This document shows positions 25,483-35,650 of a DNA stretch of 64,000 nt, piece after piece. Under the pieces are notes generated by a model, which worked only from the letters and a program-made list of their open reading frames with translations, was not told the origin of the DNA and did not search any database. The translations under genes and the position numbers were made by a program. Origin of the DNA: Stappia sp. BW2 (lineage in GTDB: Bacteria > Pseudomonadota > Alphaproteobacteria > Rhizobiales > Stappiaceae); the NCBI RefSeq assembly GCF_008107695.1, contig NZ_VIRG01000060.1:62001-126000 (forward strand). Reading direction: 5' to 3'. How positions within the stretch are numbered: the first letter of the stretch is position 1; the number at the start of each line of letters is the position of its first letter.

Positions 25483-26886
25483 CTATGAGGCCGAGCCGGA
25501 CCGGGCGGCCTCGGTGTCACCTATATCCCAGAAAAGGCCGGTCATCATTCGCAAGGCTTCACGGCTCGTAGACATGAGCAGGTGCTCGTCCGGGGCATGT
25601 TGAGAACAGCCCGGATAGGAATGGGGCAGCCAGACTGTCGGCAGGCCGAGCGTTTCGGAAAAACCTTCGTTGGGAATGGATCCGGCGAGATTGGGCAGAA
25701 GCACCGGTTTCTTGCCCGTTGTCCCCTCAACGGAAGCGGCAACCCGCAACACCCAGGGGTGCGAGGGATCGAGACGCGTCGCATGGAAGCTGCCAAGCTT
25801 CATCGGTACGATCTGCACGTCATTGAAGCCCTCGCGGTCGAGGTGTCGGCGAAGAGCCGGCAGGATGTCCTCCGGGTCGGTGCCAACGACATAGCGAAGT
25901 TGACAGTGGGCCGTCGCCCAGCCGGAAATCGCATTCACCGGGGCTTCCGGTACGCCGCTCTTCTGCGCCAGCACCGCAAAGGAATTCCAGCCGAACACGC
26001 GTTCTGACGGCGTCAGGCTTTCTTCGCCCCAGTCCTCGTCGATGGAGGGCCCCTCGAACCCGCCGACCGGGCAGCCTTCAAGAGCCTCGCGGATCTCGGG
26101 CGTCAGGCTTGTCGGGCGCCATTCCAGCAATCTGATCTGGCCGCGGCGGTCGACGATGGAAGAAAGGGCGTGCGCCAGGACAACCGCAGGATCTTTCAAC
26201 AACCCGCCCCAATTGCCCGAGTGATGCGCACCGTCGCGATATTTAACGCGCAGGTCGAAATTCACCGCCCCCCGCGATCCCATGAACAATGTCGGTTTTT
26301 CAGGATGCAGGCGCGGTCCGTCGGACGCGATCAGGACATCGGACTTCAGGAGGTCCTTGTGGGCCGAAAGAAGCTCTACCAGCCCGGGTGATCCGCATTC
26401 TTCGGCCATTTCCAAAATGATCTTCGCATTGAAACCGAGCGCACCACGCGTTTTTACGACCGAGCGGAGCGCGGCAATGTTGATCAGGTGCTGACCCTTG
26501 TTGTCCGCTGTTCCGCGGCCATAGATCTTGTCGCCTTCGACAACCACCTTGAACGGATCCAGGCCCTCGCGCCACTGGTCTGTCTGGGCGCGGATCACAT
26601 CGCCGTGCCCGTAGATCAAGATGGTCTCGAAATCGGGATTTTCGATCCGTTCGGCATAAAGAAACGGAAGGTGGGGTGCCTTCGGATTTTCCAGGATACG
26701 GCAGGTGAAACCGATGTCATTCAGCATGACGATGGCGGCTTCGTTCAGGTAACGGAAAAGGTCGTCCCGCCGGGACTCTTCCTGGCTTTCGGTCGGATAG
26801 GAAACGAGCCTGGATAGTTCTTCGACAAAACCACCCTGATCGGCGTAGGCTTCAATGTCATTAAGTGCGGATGCGCGGGATGTCAT
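25483..26886 (-). CDS. M20-family metallopeptidase / dipeptidase
   Basis: A 467-residue zinc peptidase of the M20 (CNDP/PepV-like, ArgE) clan. Metal ligands are visible: His94 in YGHGDV, Asp128 in [10 protein letters not shown] and Glu162-Glu163 in [11 protein letters not shown] lid domain occupies about residues 200-330. No signal peptide, so cytoplasmic. Its start overlaps the GGT stop (ATGA). It most likely cleaves a dipeptide or N-acyl amino acid brought in by the operon's own ABC transporter. Confidence 0.92.
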   Translation of the reverse strand: MTSRASALNDIEAYADQGGFVEELSRLVSYPTESQEESRRDDLFRYLNEAAIVMLNDIGFTCRILENPKAPHLPFLYAERIENPDFETILIYGHGDVIRAQTDQWREGLDPFKVVVEGDKIYGRGTADNKGQHLINIAALRSVVKTRGALGFNAKIILEMAEECGSPGLVELLSAHKDLLKSDVLIASDGPRLHPEKPTLFMGSRGAVNFDLRVKYRDGAHHSGNWGGLLKDPAVVLAHALSSIVDRRGQIRLLEWRPTSLTPEIREALEGCPVGGFEGPSIDEDWGEESLTPSERVFGWNSFAVLAQKSGVPEAPVNAISGWATAHCQLRYVVGTDPEDILPALRRHLDREGFNDVQIVPMKLGSFHATRLDPSHPWVLRVAASVEGTTGKKPVLLPNLAGSIPNEGFSETLGLPTVWLPHSYPGCSQHAPDEHLLMSTSREALRMMTGLFWDIGDTEAARSGSAS

Positions 26887-28463
26887 GCTGATTTAATTTC
26901 CTTTTCGGCCACGGCATCGCCCCAGGGGGACATGATTTCCGTGCAGCCGGTATTCATTCCATTTTCGCGCATCACCCCGGCGGGGCAGGCGAAAGCATAG
27001 GGATAGACCGTGCGCTTGGCCGTGACAGTCGGCTGTATCTTCTCCAGCGAGGCGAGGATCTCGGGAGCCAGGTCTTCGTCTGCGATGGTGATCTCTGAAC
27101 CGGAGTTGTCGACGCGTGGCTGGTGGAATGCGCCCTCCAGATCCAGTCCGAAATCCATCATGAAGGACGTCAGATTGAGAACAGCAGGCAGAATCTTGCG
27201 CCCGCCCGAAGCGCCGATGGCAAAGCGCCGGCCGCCAATCTCGCCGAGCGTCGGGCAGACATTCATCAGGCAGCCCTTGTCGGGCGCGAGTGAATTCGGT
27301 TTGCCGGGTTCCGGGTCGAACCACATGATGCCGTTGTTCATGAGAAGACCCGTTGAGGGGGACACCACACGCGACCCGAAGATGGAAAGCAGGGTCTGGG
27401 TGACCGCGACCATGTTGCCATCCCGGTCGACAACGGAAAAATGGGTCGTGCAGGACGGCGCGTGCGGCGCATCCTGATCGCCCATGGTCTTCAACCGGTT
27501 TCTGTAGGTGGTCCCGAGCGCGTCGACCATTGCGCCATAACTTGCGCCATCGGGCGAAGCGCCCGGCTCAAAGGCCTGTTGCATCGTGGAGAGGCACTCA
27601 GCGAGGTTCGGCCCCGCCGTCAGGCCTTTGGAAGCATGCACCATGCCGCCGCGATAGGGAACACTGATCGCGTCCCGCAGGTCAGCCCGATAGGCCTTCA
27701 GGTCGGCGAGGCTGAGCGACCCGCCTTTGGCGCTGACGTCCGCGACCATGGCCCTGGCAATGTCGCCTTCGTAAAAATCGCGCGCGCCTGCGTCGGCAAG
27801 CCGTTGCAGCGTTTGGGCCAATTGGCCCATATCGAGCCTTTTCTGGGAAAGTGCGGTCCAGCCAGCAATGGTCGGCCATTGCCCGTCTTCAAGGAAGAGC
27901 TTCGCCGCATCTGGATCCTTGGCCAGTTCACGCGTGGTGGAGGCAATGATCAGGGATGCGTACCAGTCGACCAACAGGCCGTCTTTGGCAAGGCTCACGG
28001 CCGGTGACAGCAAGTCCTTCCAGCCGATCCGGCCGAAATTCTTGTGTGCCAGTTCCATGCCGGCGACGGTGCCGGGAACAGCAATTGCGGTGGCTCCCTG
28101 GACATTCCGGTCGTCCTTCACCGAGAGCCAGGGAAAAAGGTCGGAGGACTTGCCCGAGCCGTCCAGCGGATAGTCCGCAGGATCGAGCGCTTTTGGAGAC
28201 CGCATGCCGAAGAACAGCGTGTAGGCCTTCTGCTCGGCCTCGCGCCAGATCATCATGCAGCCGCCGCCGGCCGGCCCGCTCATCCAGGGTTCGACGACGC
28301 CAATCGCAAAGGAGGTCGCAACGGCCGCGTCCATGGCATCGCCGCCGCTTTCCAGAATGGCGGCGCCGACTTCTGCTGCCTTGCGGTGCTGGGCCGCGAC
28401 GACACCGCCGTGGGTGGCGGTGACGCGTTTGCGGACGTTCTGTGTCGTGGAGAAATTATTCAT
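26883..28463 (-). CDS. ggt: Gamma-glutamyltransferase (copy 2), cytoplasmic type
   Basis: A 526-residue GGT-family protein with the autoprocessing and nucleophile motif [14 protein letters not shown]; the first threonine (Thr339) is the expected nucleophile. GPAGGGCMM and GASGGRK are the other glycine-rich family sites, and FFGMRSP carries the candidate glutamate-binding arginine. The N-terminus ([14 protein letters not shown]) has no signal peptide. It is clearly more distant from the other two GGTs here than they are from each other. It sits 12 bases after the peptide-importer ATPase and overlaps the M20 gene, so import, gamma-glutamyl cleavage and dipeptide cleavage look like consecutive steps. 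Confidence 0.92.
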   Translation of the reverse strand: MNNFSTTQNVRKRVTATHGGVVAAQHRKAAEVGAAILESGGDAMDAAVATSFAIGVVEPWMSGPAGGGCMMIWREAEQKAYTLFFGMRSPKALDPADYPLDGSGKSSDLFPWLSVKDDRNVQGATAIAVPGTVAGMELAHKNFGRIGWKDLLSPAVSLAKDGLLVDWYASLIIASTTRELAKDPDAAKLFLEDGQWPTIAGWTALSQKRLDMGQLAQTLQRLADAGARDFYEGDIARAMVADVSAKGGSLSLADLKAYRADLRDAISVPYRGGMVHASKGLTAGPNLAECLSTMQQAFEPGASPDGASYGAMVDALGTTYRNRLKTMGDQDAPHAPSCTTHFSVVDRDGNMVAVTQTLLSIFGSRVVSPSTGLLMNNGIMWFDPEPGKPNSLAPDKGCLMNVCPTLGEIGGRRFAIGASGGRKILPAVLNLTSFMMDFGLDLEGAFHQPRVDNSGSEITIADEDLAPEILASLEKIQPTVTAKRTVYPYAFACPAGVMRENGMNTGCTEIMSPWGDAVAEKEIKSA

Positions 28464-28475
28464 CTGATCTTGGTG

Positions 28476-29477
28476 TCAAACTGGCTGGAGGGAAAGCCCG
28501 TCTGCACTCTTCTTGTAGAAATGGCAGTCGACGTGAGACGCACCTGCCTGGATGTGCGGGGGGGCTTTTGAGGCGCAAAGGTCCGTCGCAATCGGGCAGC
28601 GGGGATGAAAGTGACATCCGGATGGAGGGGATATCGGATTTGGAAATGTAGCTCCCAGGTGAATGTCGGGAACTGAGAGCGAGGGATCGGGTGTCAGAAC
28701 CGAATCCAGCAGTGCCCGGGTATAGGGATGTTTCGGACCGGCAAAGAGATCGGCTGCCGAGGACTCTTCGACGATCCGGCCGAGATACATGACCGCGACA
28801 CGGGTCGCAAGATGCTCGACGACCGCCAGATTGTGGCTGATAAAGAGATAGGTGAGCCCGAGCTCCTCGCGAAGATCGGCAAGCAGGTTCAGGATCTGCG
28901 ACTGGATTGACACGTCGAGCGCAGAGGTTGGTTCGTCGCAGATGACGATTTCCGGATTGATCACCAGAGCGCGGGCAATTGCGACACGTTGGCGCTGGCC
29001 GCCCGACAGCTGTCCGGGGTAGCCCCGCCGAACGCGTTCGGGCAGGCCCACGAGATCGAGCATCTTTGTAACCGCCTGGCTGCGAGACGCGCTGTCGCCG
29101 ATGTTGTGGACCACCAGCGGCAGTGAGACGATTTCCTCGATGGACTTTCGCGGGTTGAGTGAGGAATAGGGGTCCTGGAAAATCGGCTGGATGCGTCGGG
29201 CCAGCAGTTGCCGATCGCTCGGACCGATCTCCTTGCCATCCACCAGAACTTCGCCGCTTGTCGGGCGCTCCAGTCCGAGCAGGATCTTGGCCAGGGTCGA
29301 CTTGCCGCAGCCCGATTCCCCGACGAGGCCCAGAACGTCCTTCTTGTGAATGCGCAAGGAGACGCCGCCGAGTGCCTGCAGCGGTTTCGGCTTGGAGAAC
29401 ATGCCCTGTTTGACCTGATAGGTCTTGGTGATGTTGGTGAGCTCCAGCACCGGTTCACGGTTTTTCATGCCTGACAT
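28476..29477 (-). CDS. Peptide ABC transporter ATP-binding protein (DppF/OppF type)
   Basis: A 333-residue ATPase. Walker A is GESGCGKST, signature LSGGQRQR, Walker B VICDEPTSALD, switch SHNLAVV. The C-terminal oligopeptide-ABC extension includes the cysteine-bearing segment GCHFHPRCP. The start at 29477 overlaps the stop of the upstream ATPase (ATGA); a longer reading from 29513 would add 12 residues inside that gene. It forms a heterodimer with the next-listed ATPase. Confidence 0.93.
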   Translation of the reverse strand: MSGMKNREPVLELTNITKTYQVKQGMFSKPKPLQALGGVSLRIHKKDVLGLVGESGCGKSTLAKILLGLERPTSGEVLVDGKEIGPSDRQLLARRIQPIFQDPYSSLNPRKSIEEIVSLPLVVHNIGDSASRSQAVTKMLDLVGLPERVRRGYPGQLSGGQRQRVAIARALVINPEIVICDEPTSALDVSIQSQILNLLADLREELGLTYLFISHNLAVVEHLATRVAVMYLGRIVEESSAADLFAGPKHPYTRALLDSVLTPDPSLSVPDIHLGATFPNPISPPSGCHFHPRCPIATDLCASKAPPHIQAGASHVDCHFYKKSADGLSLQPV

Positions 29478-30463
29478 CACGCCACCTCGCTGGTCAGCTG
29501 GGTATGAATGCATCTGTACTTGTGCTCACCGCCGGCAGAGCGTTCGGGAACGGTCGAGGCGCAGGCCTCAATCGCTTGGTTGCAGCGGCTGCGGAACGCG
29601 CATCCGGAGACATCGCCGATGAGGGATGGAACGATCCCCGGGATGGAACCGAGCGGTTCGCCCGGTTTGGTCTTTCCAGGCACGGGAATACAGTTGAGCA
29701 GCCCGCGGGTATAGGGATGAGAGGGGGCGTCGAAAATCTCCTTGGCGGAGCCGCTTTCCACGATCTCGCCGGCATACATCACGGCCACCTTGTCCGCGAT
29801 GCGCGCGACCACGCCGAGGTCGTGGGTGACGAGGATCAGGGCCATGTTCATCTCTCGTTTGAGGTCCGCAAGCAGGCGCAGGATCTGAGCCTGGATCGTC
29901 ACGTCGAGGGCTGTCGTCGGCTCGTCGGCGATAATCAGATCCGGTTCGCACATCAGCGACATGGCAATCATCACCCGCTGGCGCAGACCGCCGGAAAGCT
30001 GGTGTGGAAATTGCCGGAGACGGCTTTCCGCCGCCGTGATACCGACCTTGCCGAGAAGGTCGGCTGCCCGGGCCATGGCCTCCGCTTTCGATACCTTGCG
30101 ATGCAGGCGCAACGCTTCGCAGAGCTGATCGCCGATCGTATAAGCCGGGTTGAGCGAGGTCATCGGTTCCTGGAAGATCATCGCCATGCGGTCGCCCCTG
30201 AGCGCCTGCATTTGCCTTTGCGGCATCGATCCGAGGTCACGGCCTTCGAATTCCATCTTGTCGGCGCGGACCTGCAGCCGTTTCCCGAGCAGGCCCATGA
30301 CGGCAAGCGATGTCAGCGATTTGCCCGATCCCGATTCACCGACGATGCAGAGGGTTTCGCCACGGTTCAGCTCGAAATCGATACCGCGCACCGCATGCAG
30401 CGTGCCGCCGCTGACGGGGATGTCGACTGTCAGGTTCTTGACGTTGAGAATGGGGTCGTTCAT
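29477..30463 (-). CDS. Peptide ABC transporter ATP-binding protein (DppD/OppD type)
   Basis: A 328-residue ATPase. Walker [11 protein letters not shown], signature LSGGLRQR, Walker [13 protein letters not shown], switch THDLGVV, and a C-terminal extension with GCAFRSRCNQA. Its ATG overlaps the permease stop. Substitution of the usual signature LSGGM by LSGGL is a minor variation. Confidence 0.93.
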   Translation of the reverse strand: MNDPILNVKNLTVDIPVSGGTLHAVRGIDFELNRGETLCIVGESGSGKSLTSLAVMGLLGKRLQVRADKMEFEGRDLGSMPQRQMQALRGDRMAMIFQEPMTSLNPAYTIGDQLCEALRLHRKVSKAEAMARAADLLGKVGITAAESRLRQFPHQLSGGLRQRVMIAMSLMCEPDLIIADEPTTALDVTIQAQILRLLADLKREMNMALILVTHDLGVVARIADKVAVMYAGEIVESGSAKEIFDAPSHPYTRGLLNCIPVPGKTKPGEPLGSIPGIVPSLIGDVSGCAFRSRCNQAIEACASTVPERSAGGEHKYRCIHTQLTSEVA

Positions 30464-31359
30464 CCCTTGGCCTCCGGTGCAGTGACATCGCGCAGCCCGT
30501 CTCCGAGGAGATTGATCGCTAGAACCAGAAGGAAGAGGGCAATGCCTGGAATGGTGATCAGCCAGGGCTGGAACAGCATCATTTCCTTGCCTTCTGAAAT
30601 CATCAGGCCCCAGGAAGGCGTGGGGGGCTGAACGCCCAGGCCCAGAAAGGAAAGCGCAGCCTCCAGAAGAATGGCGTGCGCCATTTCAAGCGTCATGACC
30701 ACGATGAGGTTGTTGGCCACATTGGGCATGATTTCCGACAACAGGATGCGCGGCGTGGAGCAGCCGATTGCGCGGGCCGCATTGACGTACTCCAATCCAC
30801 GTATCTGCATGACGGACGAACGCATGACGACGGCAAAACGGTCCCAGAGCAGGAAGCCCAGCACGAGGATGACGATCTGAAGCGAACCGCCGAACAGGGC
30901 AACGATGGCAAGGGCCACCAGGACCACCGGCATTGCGAGGCGCACGTTGATGAGGAATGTCACCGCAAGATCGACTTTGCCGCCGAAATAACCGGCAGCA
31001 ACACCAAGCGCGGTGCCGATGAGGCCGGAGATAAGGGCTGTGACCAGACCGATCAGCAGCGATATGCGGGCACCGTAGAGCAGGCGAGCCAGGTAGTCAC
31101 GACCCAGCTGATCGGTGCCCAGCAGATGGGAAGGATCAGATCCGGCCATCCAGAAGGGCGGTTTCATTCTGGCTGCGAGATTTTGCGTGTAGGGGCTGTG
31201 CTCTGCCAGCAGCGGAGCGAAGACTGCCGCTGCGACGACGATGCCGAGGACGGCGAGGCCGAACAGAAGGCCGTAATGCCCGAAGACGCGGCGGCGAAGC
31301 AGGACGCTGCGGCTGACAGCGACGATGCTTTCTGAGGTTTGTGCGGAAGCGCTCGTCAT
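30460..31359 (-). CDS. Peptide ABC transporter permease (DppC/OppC type)
   Basis: A 299-residue inner-membrane permease with the OppC_N leader helix and a LGTDQLGRDYLARLLYGAR motif, which marks the DppC branch. The EAA loop is EYVNAARAIGCS. It ends LLGDGLRDVT, the usual DppC tail. One base separates it from the DppB-type gene. Confidence 0.93.
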   Translation of the reverse strand: MTSASAQTSESIVAVSRSVLLRRRVFGHYGLLFGLAVLGIVVAAAVFAPLLAEHSPYTQNLAARMKPPFWMAGSDPSHLLGTDQLGRDYLARLLYGARISLLIGLVTALISGLIGTALGVAAGYFGGKVDLAVTFLINVRLAMPVVLVALAIVALFGGSLQIVILVLGFLLWDRFAVVMRSSVMQIRGLEYVNAARAIGCSTPRILLSEIMPNVANNLIVVMTLEMAHAILLEAALSFLGLGVQPPTPSWGLMISEGKEMMLFQPWLITIPGIALFLLVLAINLLGDGLRDVTAPEAKG

Positions 31360-31360
31360 A

Positions 31361-32278
31361 TCAGCCTACCCTGATGCGCGGGTCGAGCCAGGCGTTTGCC
31401 AGGTCCGACAGCAAGGTGAAGAGGATGTAGAAGCAGGAAAAGATCAGGATAAGGGCCTGAACGGTCGGCAGGTCGTGACGGCCGATGGATTCCCATGCGA
31501 GATACCCTGCGCCGTGCAGGGCGAAAATGGATTCTACGACGATGGAGCCGCCGAGCATGAAGCCCATCTGCACCGCAGAGAGCGAGACCACCGGAACGAT
31601 TGCGTTTCGCAGAGCGTGTTTGAACAGCACTCGTCCTGCACCTGCCCCTTTGGCACGCGCTGTGCGGACGTAGTCAGCGTTCAGCACTTCCAGCATACCT
31701 GCACGAGTGAGCCGCATGATCGCGGGCATGGCGTAGTAGCCAAGCACGATGGTCGGCATGATGAAGTGCCGCCATGTCTCGGACCCTGAAGGCGGCAGAA
31801 GGCGGAACTTGATCGAGAAGACAACGATCATGATCAGCCCAAACCAGAAACTCGGCATGGCCTGACCGGCGACTGATATGAAGAGAGCAATACGGTCGAT
31901 CAGCGAGTTTGGCCGGATCGCAGCAAGGACCCCGAGCGGAACGGCCGTCAGCAGCGCAAAGGAAATCGCGCATACGCCAAGCGTCATCGTGACGGATAGA
32001 CGGTCGGCGATAAGTTCCGCCACCGGAAGCTTGAAGTAATAGCTCTGGCCGAAGTCGCCCTGTACGGCGTTCCAAAGCCATTCTGCATATTGTTCTGCGA
32101 AAGGCCGGTCGAAACCATACTGTTCGTTGATTGCTGCAATATCGGCTTCGGTCGCGTTTTCTCCGGCGATCGCGGTGGCCGGATCTCCTGACAGATGTAG
32201 AAGCGAGAAGCTTATCGCCGAAACGGTGAACGTCACCAGAACGGCCAGGCCAAGCCGCTTGAGAGCAAAGGCAAGCAT
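31361..32278 (-). CDS. Peptide ABC transporter permease (DppB/OppB type)
   Basis: A 305-residue permease. The first helix leads into HLSGDPATAI (the DppB hallmark), the EAA loop is DYVRTARAKGAG, and the tail is DPRIRVG. I choose the ATG at 32278 since GGAG lies 8 bases upstream; a GTG at 32287 in frame has no spacing for a ribosome site. A stem-loop just upstream separates it from the binding-protein gene. Confidence 0.92.
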   Translation of the reverse strand: MLAFALKRLGLAVLVTFTVSAISFSLLHLSGDPATAIAGENATEADIAAINEQYGFDRPFAEQYAEWLWNAVQGDFGQSYYFKLPVAELIADRLSVTMTLGVCAISFALLTAVPLGVLAAIRPNSLIDRIALFISVAGQAMPSFWFGLIMIVVFSIKFRLLPPSGSETWRHFIMPTIVLGYYAMPAIMRLTRAGMLEVLNADYVRTARAKGAGAGRVLFKHALRNAIVPVVSLSAVQMGFMLGGSIVVESIFALHGAGYLAWESIGRHDLPTVQALILIFSCFYILFTLLSDLANAWLDPRIRVG

Positions 32279-32302
32279 AAAGTGCACTCCAACACGAGGG
32301 AC

Positions 32303-32329
32303 GTCCCGCTCTCCAGTAGAGAGCGGGAC
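32303..32329 (-). other. Stem-loop between binding-protein and permease genes
   Basis: A perfect 11-pair stem (GTCCCGCTCTC / GAGAGCGGGAC) with a five-base loop lies 19 bases after the binding-protein stop. No T tract follows on the minus strand, so it should stabilise the binding-protein mRNA or partly block reading into the permease genes. Confidence 0.75.
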
Positions 32330-32347
32330 CAGGACGGCAGGGCCGTC

Positions 32348-33859
32348 TTATTTCCAGCTCATCTCGAAGAAGCGGACGATTTCATCCGGCGACGGCGAGA
32401 AGTCGACTTCCTTCGTGAAGACGTAGTTGGTGTTGTAGGAGAACAGCGGGATCCAGTAGGCCTCGTCCGCGATCTTCTTCAGCGCCTTGGAGTAGTTTTC
32501 CTTGCGAACTTCGCCGTCAACCGTCGTATCACCGGCATCCAGCCAGTTCTTGACCTCTTCGTCACGGGCGAAATCCTGGTTGCCGAACTTGAAGAAGAGG
32601 CTGGTGATTGCCGAGACGTCCGCAATCGAGTTGGAGCCCCAAGTCAGGAACCCGAAGCCGGCATCGCCTTTCTGCTGCATCTCACGCAGAGCTGAGTATT
32701 GCAGGTAGTTGAGATCGGTCTTGATGCCGACCTCAGCCAGATAGGCCATCATGGCTTCCGCATATGGCCGGTTGCGGTAGGCATAGAAGTCGATCGTGAA
32801 ACCATCCGGATAACCAGCCTCAGCCAGCAACTCCTTGGCCTTCTCGGGATCGTACGGATAGGCTTTCACGTCCTGCTCGCAGCCGAACTGGCTCGGGTAG
32901 CAGGCGGACGGAACTACTTTCGAGCTGCCCTGAAGGAGGTTGTCGACAATCGCCTGACGGTCGATTGCATATCCAACGGCCTCACGAACTTCCTTTTTCT
33001 GGAACGGATTTTCACCGCCGCGGCCGGCGGCATCCATCGTGATGTACCCGATCCGCATGGTGCTCTCGTTGGAGACGGTGAATTGGTCCATCGCCTTGAG
33101 CTGTGTGGCCTGATCGGACGGAACGTTCCAGATCATGTCGATGCCGCCGGAGAAGAGCTCGGCCATCTGCGTGTTCACGTCCGGAATGGTCCTGATATCG
33201 ATGGTTCCGATGGAGGCTTTGCCCTTCGGGCTTTCGTGATAGTCGTCGTATTTCTTGAGAACGTAGTGTTTGCCGGGGTCGACGCTTTCAACCATGTAGG
33301 GGCCCGTTCCGACGGGCTTCTGACCCATTCCGGTCGGCCCGACCTCGGCGTAATACTCATTCGGATAAATGGACACCAGCCCGGCCAGATATTCAAGCGC
33401 AGCCGGGAAAGGACCTTTGGTGTGGATCCGCACGGTGTACTTGTCGATCTTTTCCGCGCTTTCCATCCAGTTGACGTTGCCAGGGACGACCACGTGATTG
33501 TCCGGATCAACGACGTAGTTGACGGTGTAGACGACATCGTCGGCATCGAACTCTTCGCCATTGTGGAACTTGATGCCTTCACGCAGCTTGAATTCCAGTG
33601 TGGTGTCGTCGATCCACTCCCAGGAAGACGCCAGGTTGCCGATGTATTCCCCGGTCTTTTGATCGCGGTACACGAGACCGTCCCAGACCTGACGAGCCAG
33701 GATCGTGCCTTCACGCGCCGACTGGAAGTAGAAGTCGGTGGTTTCCAGTTCTTTTGAAAAGGCGGTGTGAAGTGTGTCGTCCGCCTTGTTCGCAAATGCC
33801 TGACCGCTTGAGAGAGCGGCGGCAAGAGCGATCGCACCTGTCGCTATGATTGGTTTCAT
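32348..33859 (-). CDS. Peptide ABC transporter substrate-binding protein (SBP_bac_5)
   Basis: A 503-residue periplasmic protein with a Sec signal peptide (MKPIIATGAIALAAALSSGQAFA). The family marks are LASSWEWIDDTTLEFKLREG followed by IKFHNGEEFDADDVVYT. It supplies ligand to the adjacent DppB/C/D/F-type proteins. Given the downstream GGT, M20 peptidase, D-amino-acid dehydrogenase and amidase, the ligand may be a gamma-glutamyl peptide, possibly with a D-residue; this is inference from the operon. It is the first gene of the nine-gene operon and diverges from an IclR regulator. Confidence 0.93.
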   Translation of the reverse strand: MKPIIATGAIALAAALSSGQAFANKADDTLHTAFSKELETTDFYFQSAREGTILARQVWDGLVYRDQKTGEYIGNLASSWEWIDDTTLEFKLREGIKFHNGEEFDADDVVYTVNYVVDPDNHVVVPGNVNWMESAEKIDKYTVRIHTKGPFPAALEYLAGLVSIYPNEYYAEVGPTGMGQKPVGTGPYMVESVDPGKHYVLKKYDDYHESPKGKASIGTIDIRTIPDVNTQMAELFSGGIDMIWNVPSDQATQLKAMDQFTVSNESTMRIGYITMDAAGRGGENPFQKKEVREAVGYAIDRQAIVDNLLQGSSKVVPSACYPSQFGCEQDVKAYPYDPEKAKELLAEAGYPDGFTIDFYAYRNRPYAEAMMAYLAEVGIKTDLNYLQYSALREMQQKGDAGFGFLTWGSNSIADVSAITSLFFKFGNQDFARDEEVKNWLDAGDTTVDGEVRKENYSKALKKIADEAYWIPLFSYNTNYVFTKEVDFSPSPDEIVRFFEMSWK

Positions 33860-33903
33860 CTGTTCAAAACCGGCCGAAGCCGACCCTCTGGTTGATTTTG
33901 CTT

Positions 33904-33935
33904 GTATTATTATTTAATACTTTTTATCTTATAAT
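33904..33935. promoter_or_regulatory. Palindromic operator and -10 box between peptide operon and IclR gene
   Basis: GTATTATTATTTAATAC at 33904-33920 is a 17-base palindrome with perfect six-base arms in a very A/T-rich gap. A consensus -10 hexamer TATAAT lies at 33930-33935 on the plus strand, though no good -35 is visible. The palindrome would overlap promoters for both divergent genes. Confidence 0.55.
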
Positions 33936-34004
33936 CATATGTTGCATTTATCTCGGGCGCCTTGTCAAGCGAGCGGTGCCCCAAAGTTAGGCAGGGCTAA
34001 TCAA

Positions 34005-34784
34005 GTGGCGAAAAGAGCTCAGGAAAAACAGGACACGCTGTTTGTCGGATCGCTGGAAAAAGGGCTGCGAATCATGGCCGCCTTCAATGCGCACCGCACC
34101 GAACTGGGTTTGACGGAGCTTGCCGAAGTCGTCGGACTGGACAAGAGCGCGGCGCAACGGTTCACCAACACGCTTCACAAGACCGGCTATCTCGAAAAGG
34201 ACCCGGAAAGCAGGCGTTTCCGGCCGTCCTTGAAGTTCATGGAACTCGCGGCCGCCTATTTGTGGTCCGATCCCTTCGTCCAGTTGGCCATGCCAAAGCT
34301 GATCGACCTCAGCCGCGATCTCGGAGAGCGGGTGAATGCCGCCAGGCTCGCCGGCTCCGACATCATCTATGTCATCCGCATTCCAACCCAGCTCACCAGT
34401 TTCGCGGCCATGGTGGTCGGCAACAAGGTGCAGGCACTGAGTTCATCGTCCGGTCGCATCATGCTGGCCCATATGAGCGAGGAAGAACGCCAGTTGGCGC
34501 TAGAGACCTGGCCCATCGACAGGATTACGCCCCGGACGGTGACGGATCGGTCGCAGATTGCAAGGGAAGTTGAGGAAGCCGGGCAACAGGGATACGGCAT
34601 TGCGGTCAACCAGAACATCATCAATGAAATTGGCATCGCGGCACCGGTGTTCGACCGGATGGGCAGGGTCGCGGGCACCGTCCAATGTTCGGTGTCTTCG
34701 CAAAAATGGTCGCTCGACCGCGTTCACAATGAAATCGCGCCAAGACTCATGGAAGTCGCCAATTCAATCAACCTGCTGCGTTGA
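34005..34784 (+). CDS. IclR-family transcriptional regulator
   Basis: A 259-residue IclR protein: N-terminal winged helix (LGLTELAEVVGLDKSAAQRFTNTLHKTGYL) and a C-terminal effector domain ending near VFDRMGRVAGTVQCSV. I prefer the GTG at 34005 (AGGG about 10 bases upstream). The ATG at 33939 lies only 4 bases from the TATAAT box, inside what should be the promoter, and would add 22 non-conserved residues. It diverges from the peptide operon and very probably controls it. Confidence 0.9.
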   Translation: MAKRAQEKQDTLFVGSLEKGLRIMAAFNAHRTELGLTELAEVVGLDKSAAQRFTNTLHKTGYLEKDPESRRFRPSLKFMELAAAYLWSDPFVQLAMPKLIDLSRDLGERVNAARLAGSDIIYVIRIPTQLTSFAAMVVGNKVQALSSSSGRIMLAHMSEEERQLALETWPIDRITPRTVTDRSQIAREVEEAGQQGYGIAVNQNIINEIGIAAPVFDRMGRVAGTVQCSVSSQKWSLDRVHNEIAPRLMEVANSINLLR

Positions 34785-34983
34785 GGCGAAAGGGTTGCGT
34801 GCCGGTGCAGAAACCGGCTCCAAAGGAGTGGAGAAAGATCTGCTCAAAATTGGGGCGAGACGCAAAAACTTTGGACAGCCGAAACGGGGAAAACACCGCA
34901 AATCGGGCCAAAATCGTCAGCCTGTTCTGCGTCAGTGGAGCGATTTTCTGCGGCGGGACCCTTTTAGAAGACCCGTAAAGGCC

Positions 34984-35628
34984 TCAACGTGTCCGTTTTG
35001 CCAGTAGCCTTGCCGCAACGGTGTAAGAGGCGGCGACGTGGCTGCGCATCAGGCGGCGTGTCTTTTCGGCGTTCTGGGCAACGATGGCTTCTGTAATCGC
35101 CCGGTGCTCGGCGCGCGAGCTGACAAGCCTGCGCTGGTCTTTGGTAAAATTCGCCACACGCCAGGGCAGTGTGCGGGTGTTCAACTCCGCCCATGTTGCG
35201 GCGAGAACCGTATTGTGGGCGCCGGCGTTGATCGCCTCGTGGAAGCGGGCGTTGACCTCGCCATAGGCTTTCGGATCATCGCCGCAGGCTTCCCCTTCCT
35301 CCAGAATCGCCTGTAGCGTGCAGCGCTCTATCTCGCTCATGCGATGCGCCGCGAGGCTTGCCAGCGCGCTCTCCACCTCGCCAACCGCTTCAAACAGTTC
35401 GGAAAGTTCCTCGGCCTTCATTTCGCGCACCACGAAGGCGCGGCGGGCGCCCCGCACGGCAAGGTTCACCTGTTCCAGCCGGTGTAGCGCCTCGCGCACC
35501 GGGGTTCGCGATACGCCGAACTGTTCGGCAAGGGTCTGTTCCGCCAGCGGATCGCCCGGAGGCAACTGGCCAGAGACAATACGGGCTATCAGGGCGTCGA
35601 GAATGGTATCGGCGGTTCTCCCGGTCAT
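34984..35628 (-). CDS. GntR-family transcriptional regulator (FadR/FCD subfamily)
   Basis: A 214-residue regulator: GntR winged helix (TLAEQFGVSRTPVREALHRLEQ) and an all-helical FCD effector domain with the metal/effector histidine pattern HEAINAGAHN and HRAITEAI. It diverges from the second peptide importer operon, and a palindrome pair lies between them. Members of this subfamily usually sense the small acid produced by the pathway they control. Confidence 0.93.
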   Translation of the reverse strand: MTGRTADTILDALIARIVSGQLPPGDPLAEQTLAEQFGVSRTPVREALHRLEQVNLAVRGARRAFVVREMKAEELSELFEAVGEVESALASLAAHRMSEIERCTLQAILEEGEACGDDPKAYGEVNARFHEAINAGAHNTVLAATWAELNTRTLPWRVANFTKDQRRLVSSRAEHRAITEAIVAQNAEKTRRLMRSHVAASYTVAARLLAKRTR

Positions 35629-35650
35629 GCGGTTTGTCCCGGTTATTTAA

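Noticed and set aside
24197-25603. 468-residue plus-strand frame opposite the DadA-like gene
   Set aside because: Composition is that of an antisense frame; the minus strand carries clear FAD motifs.
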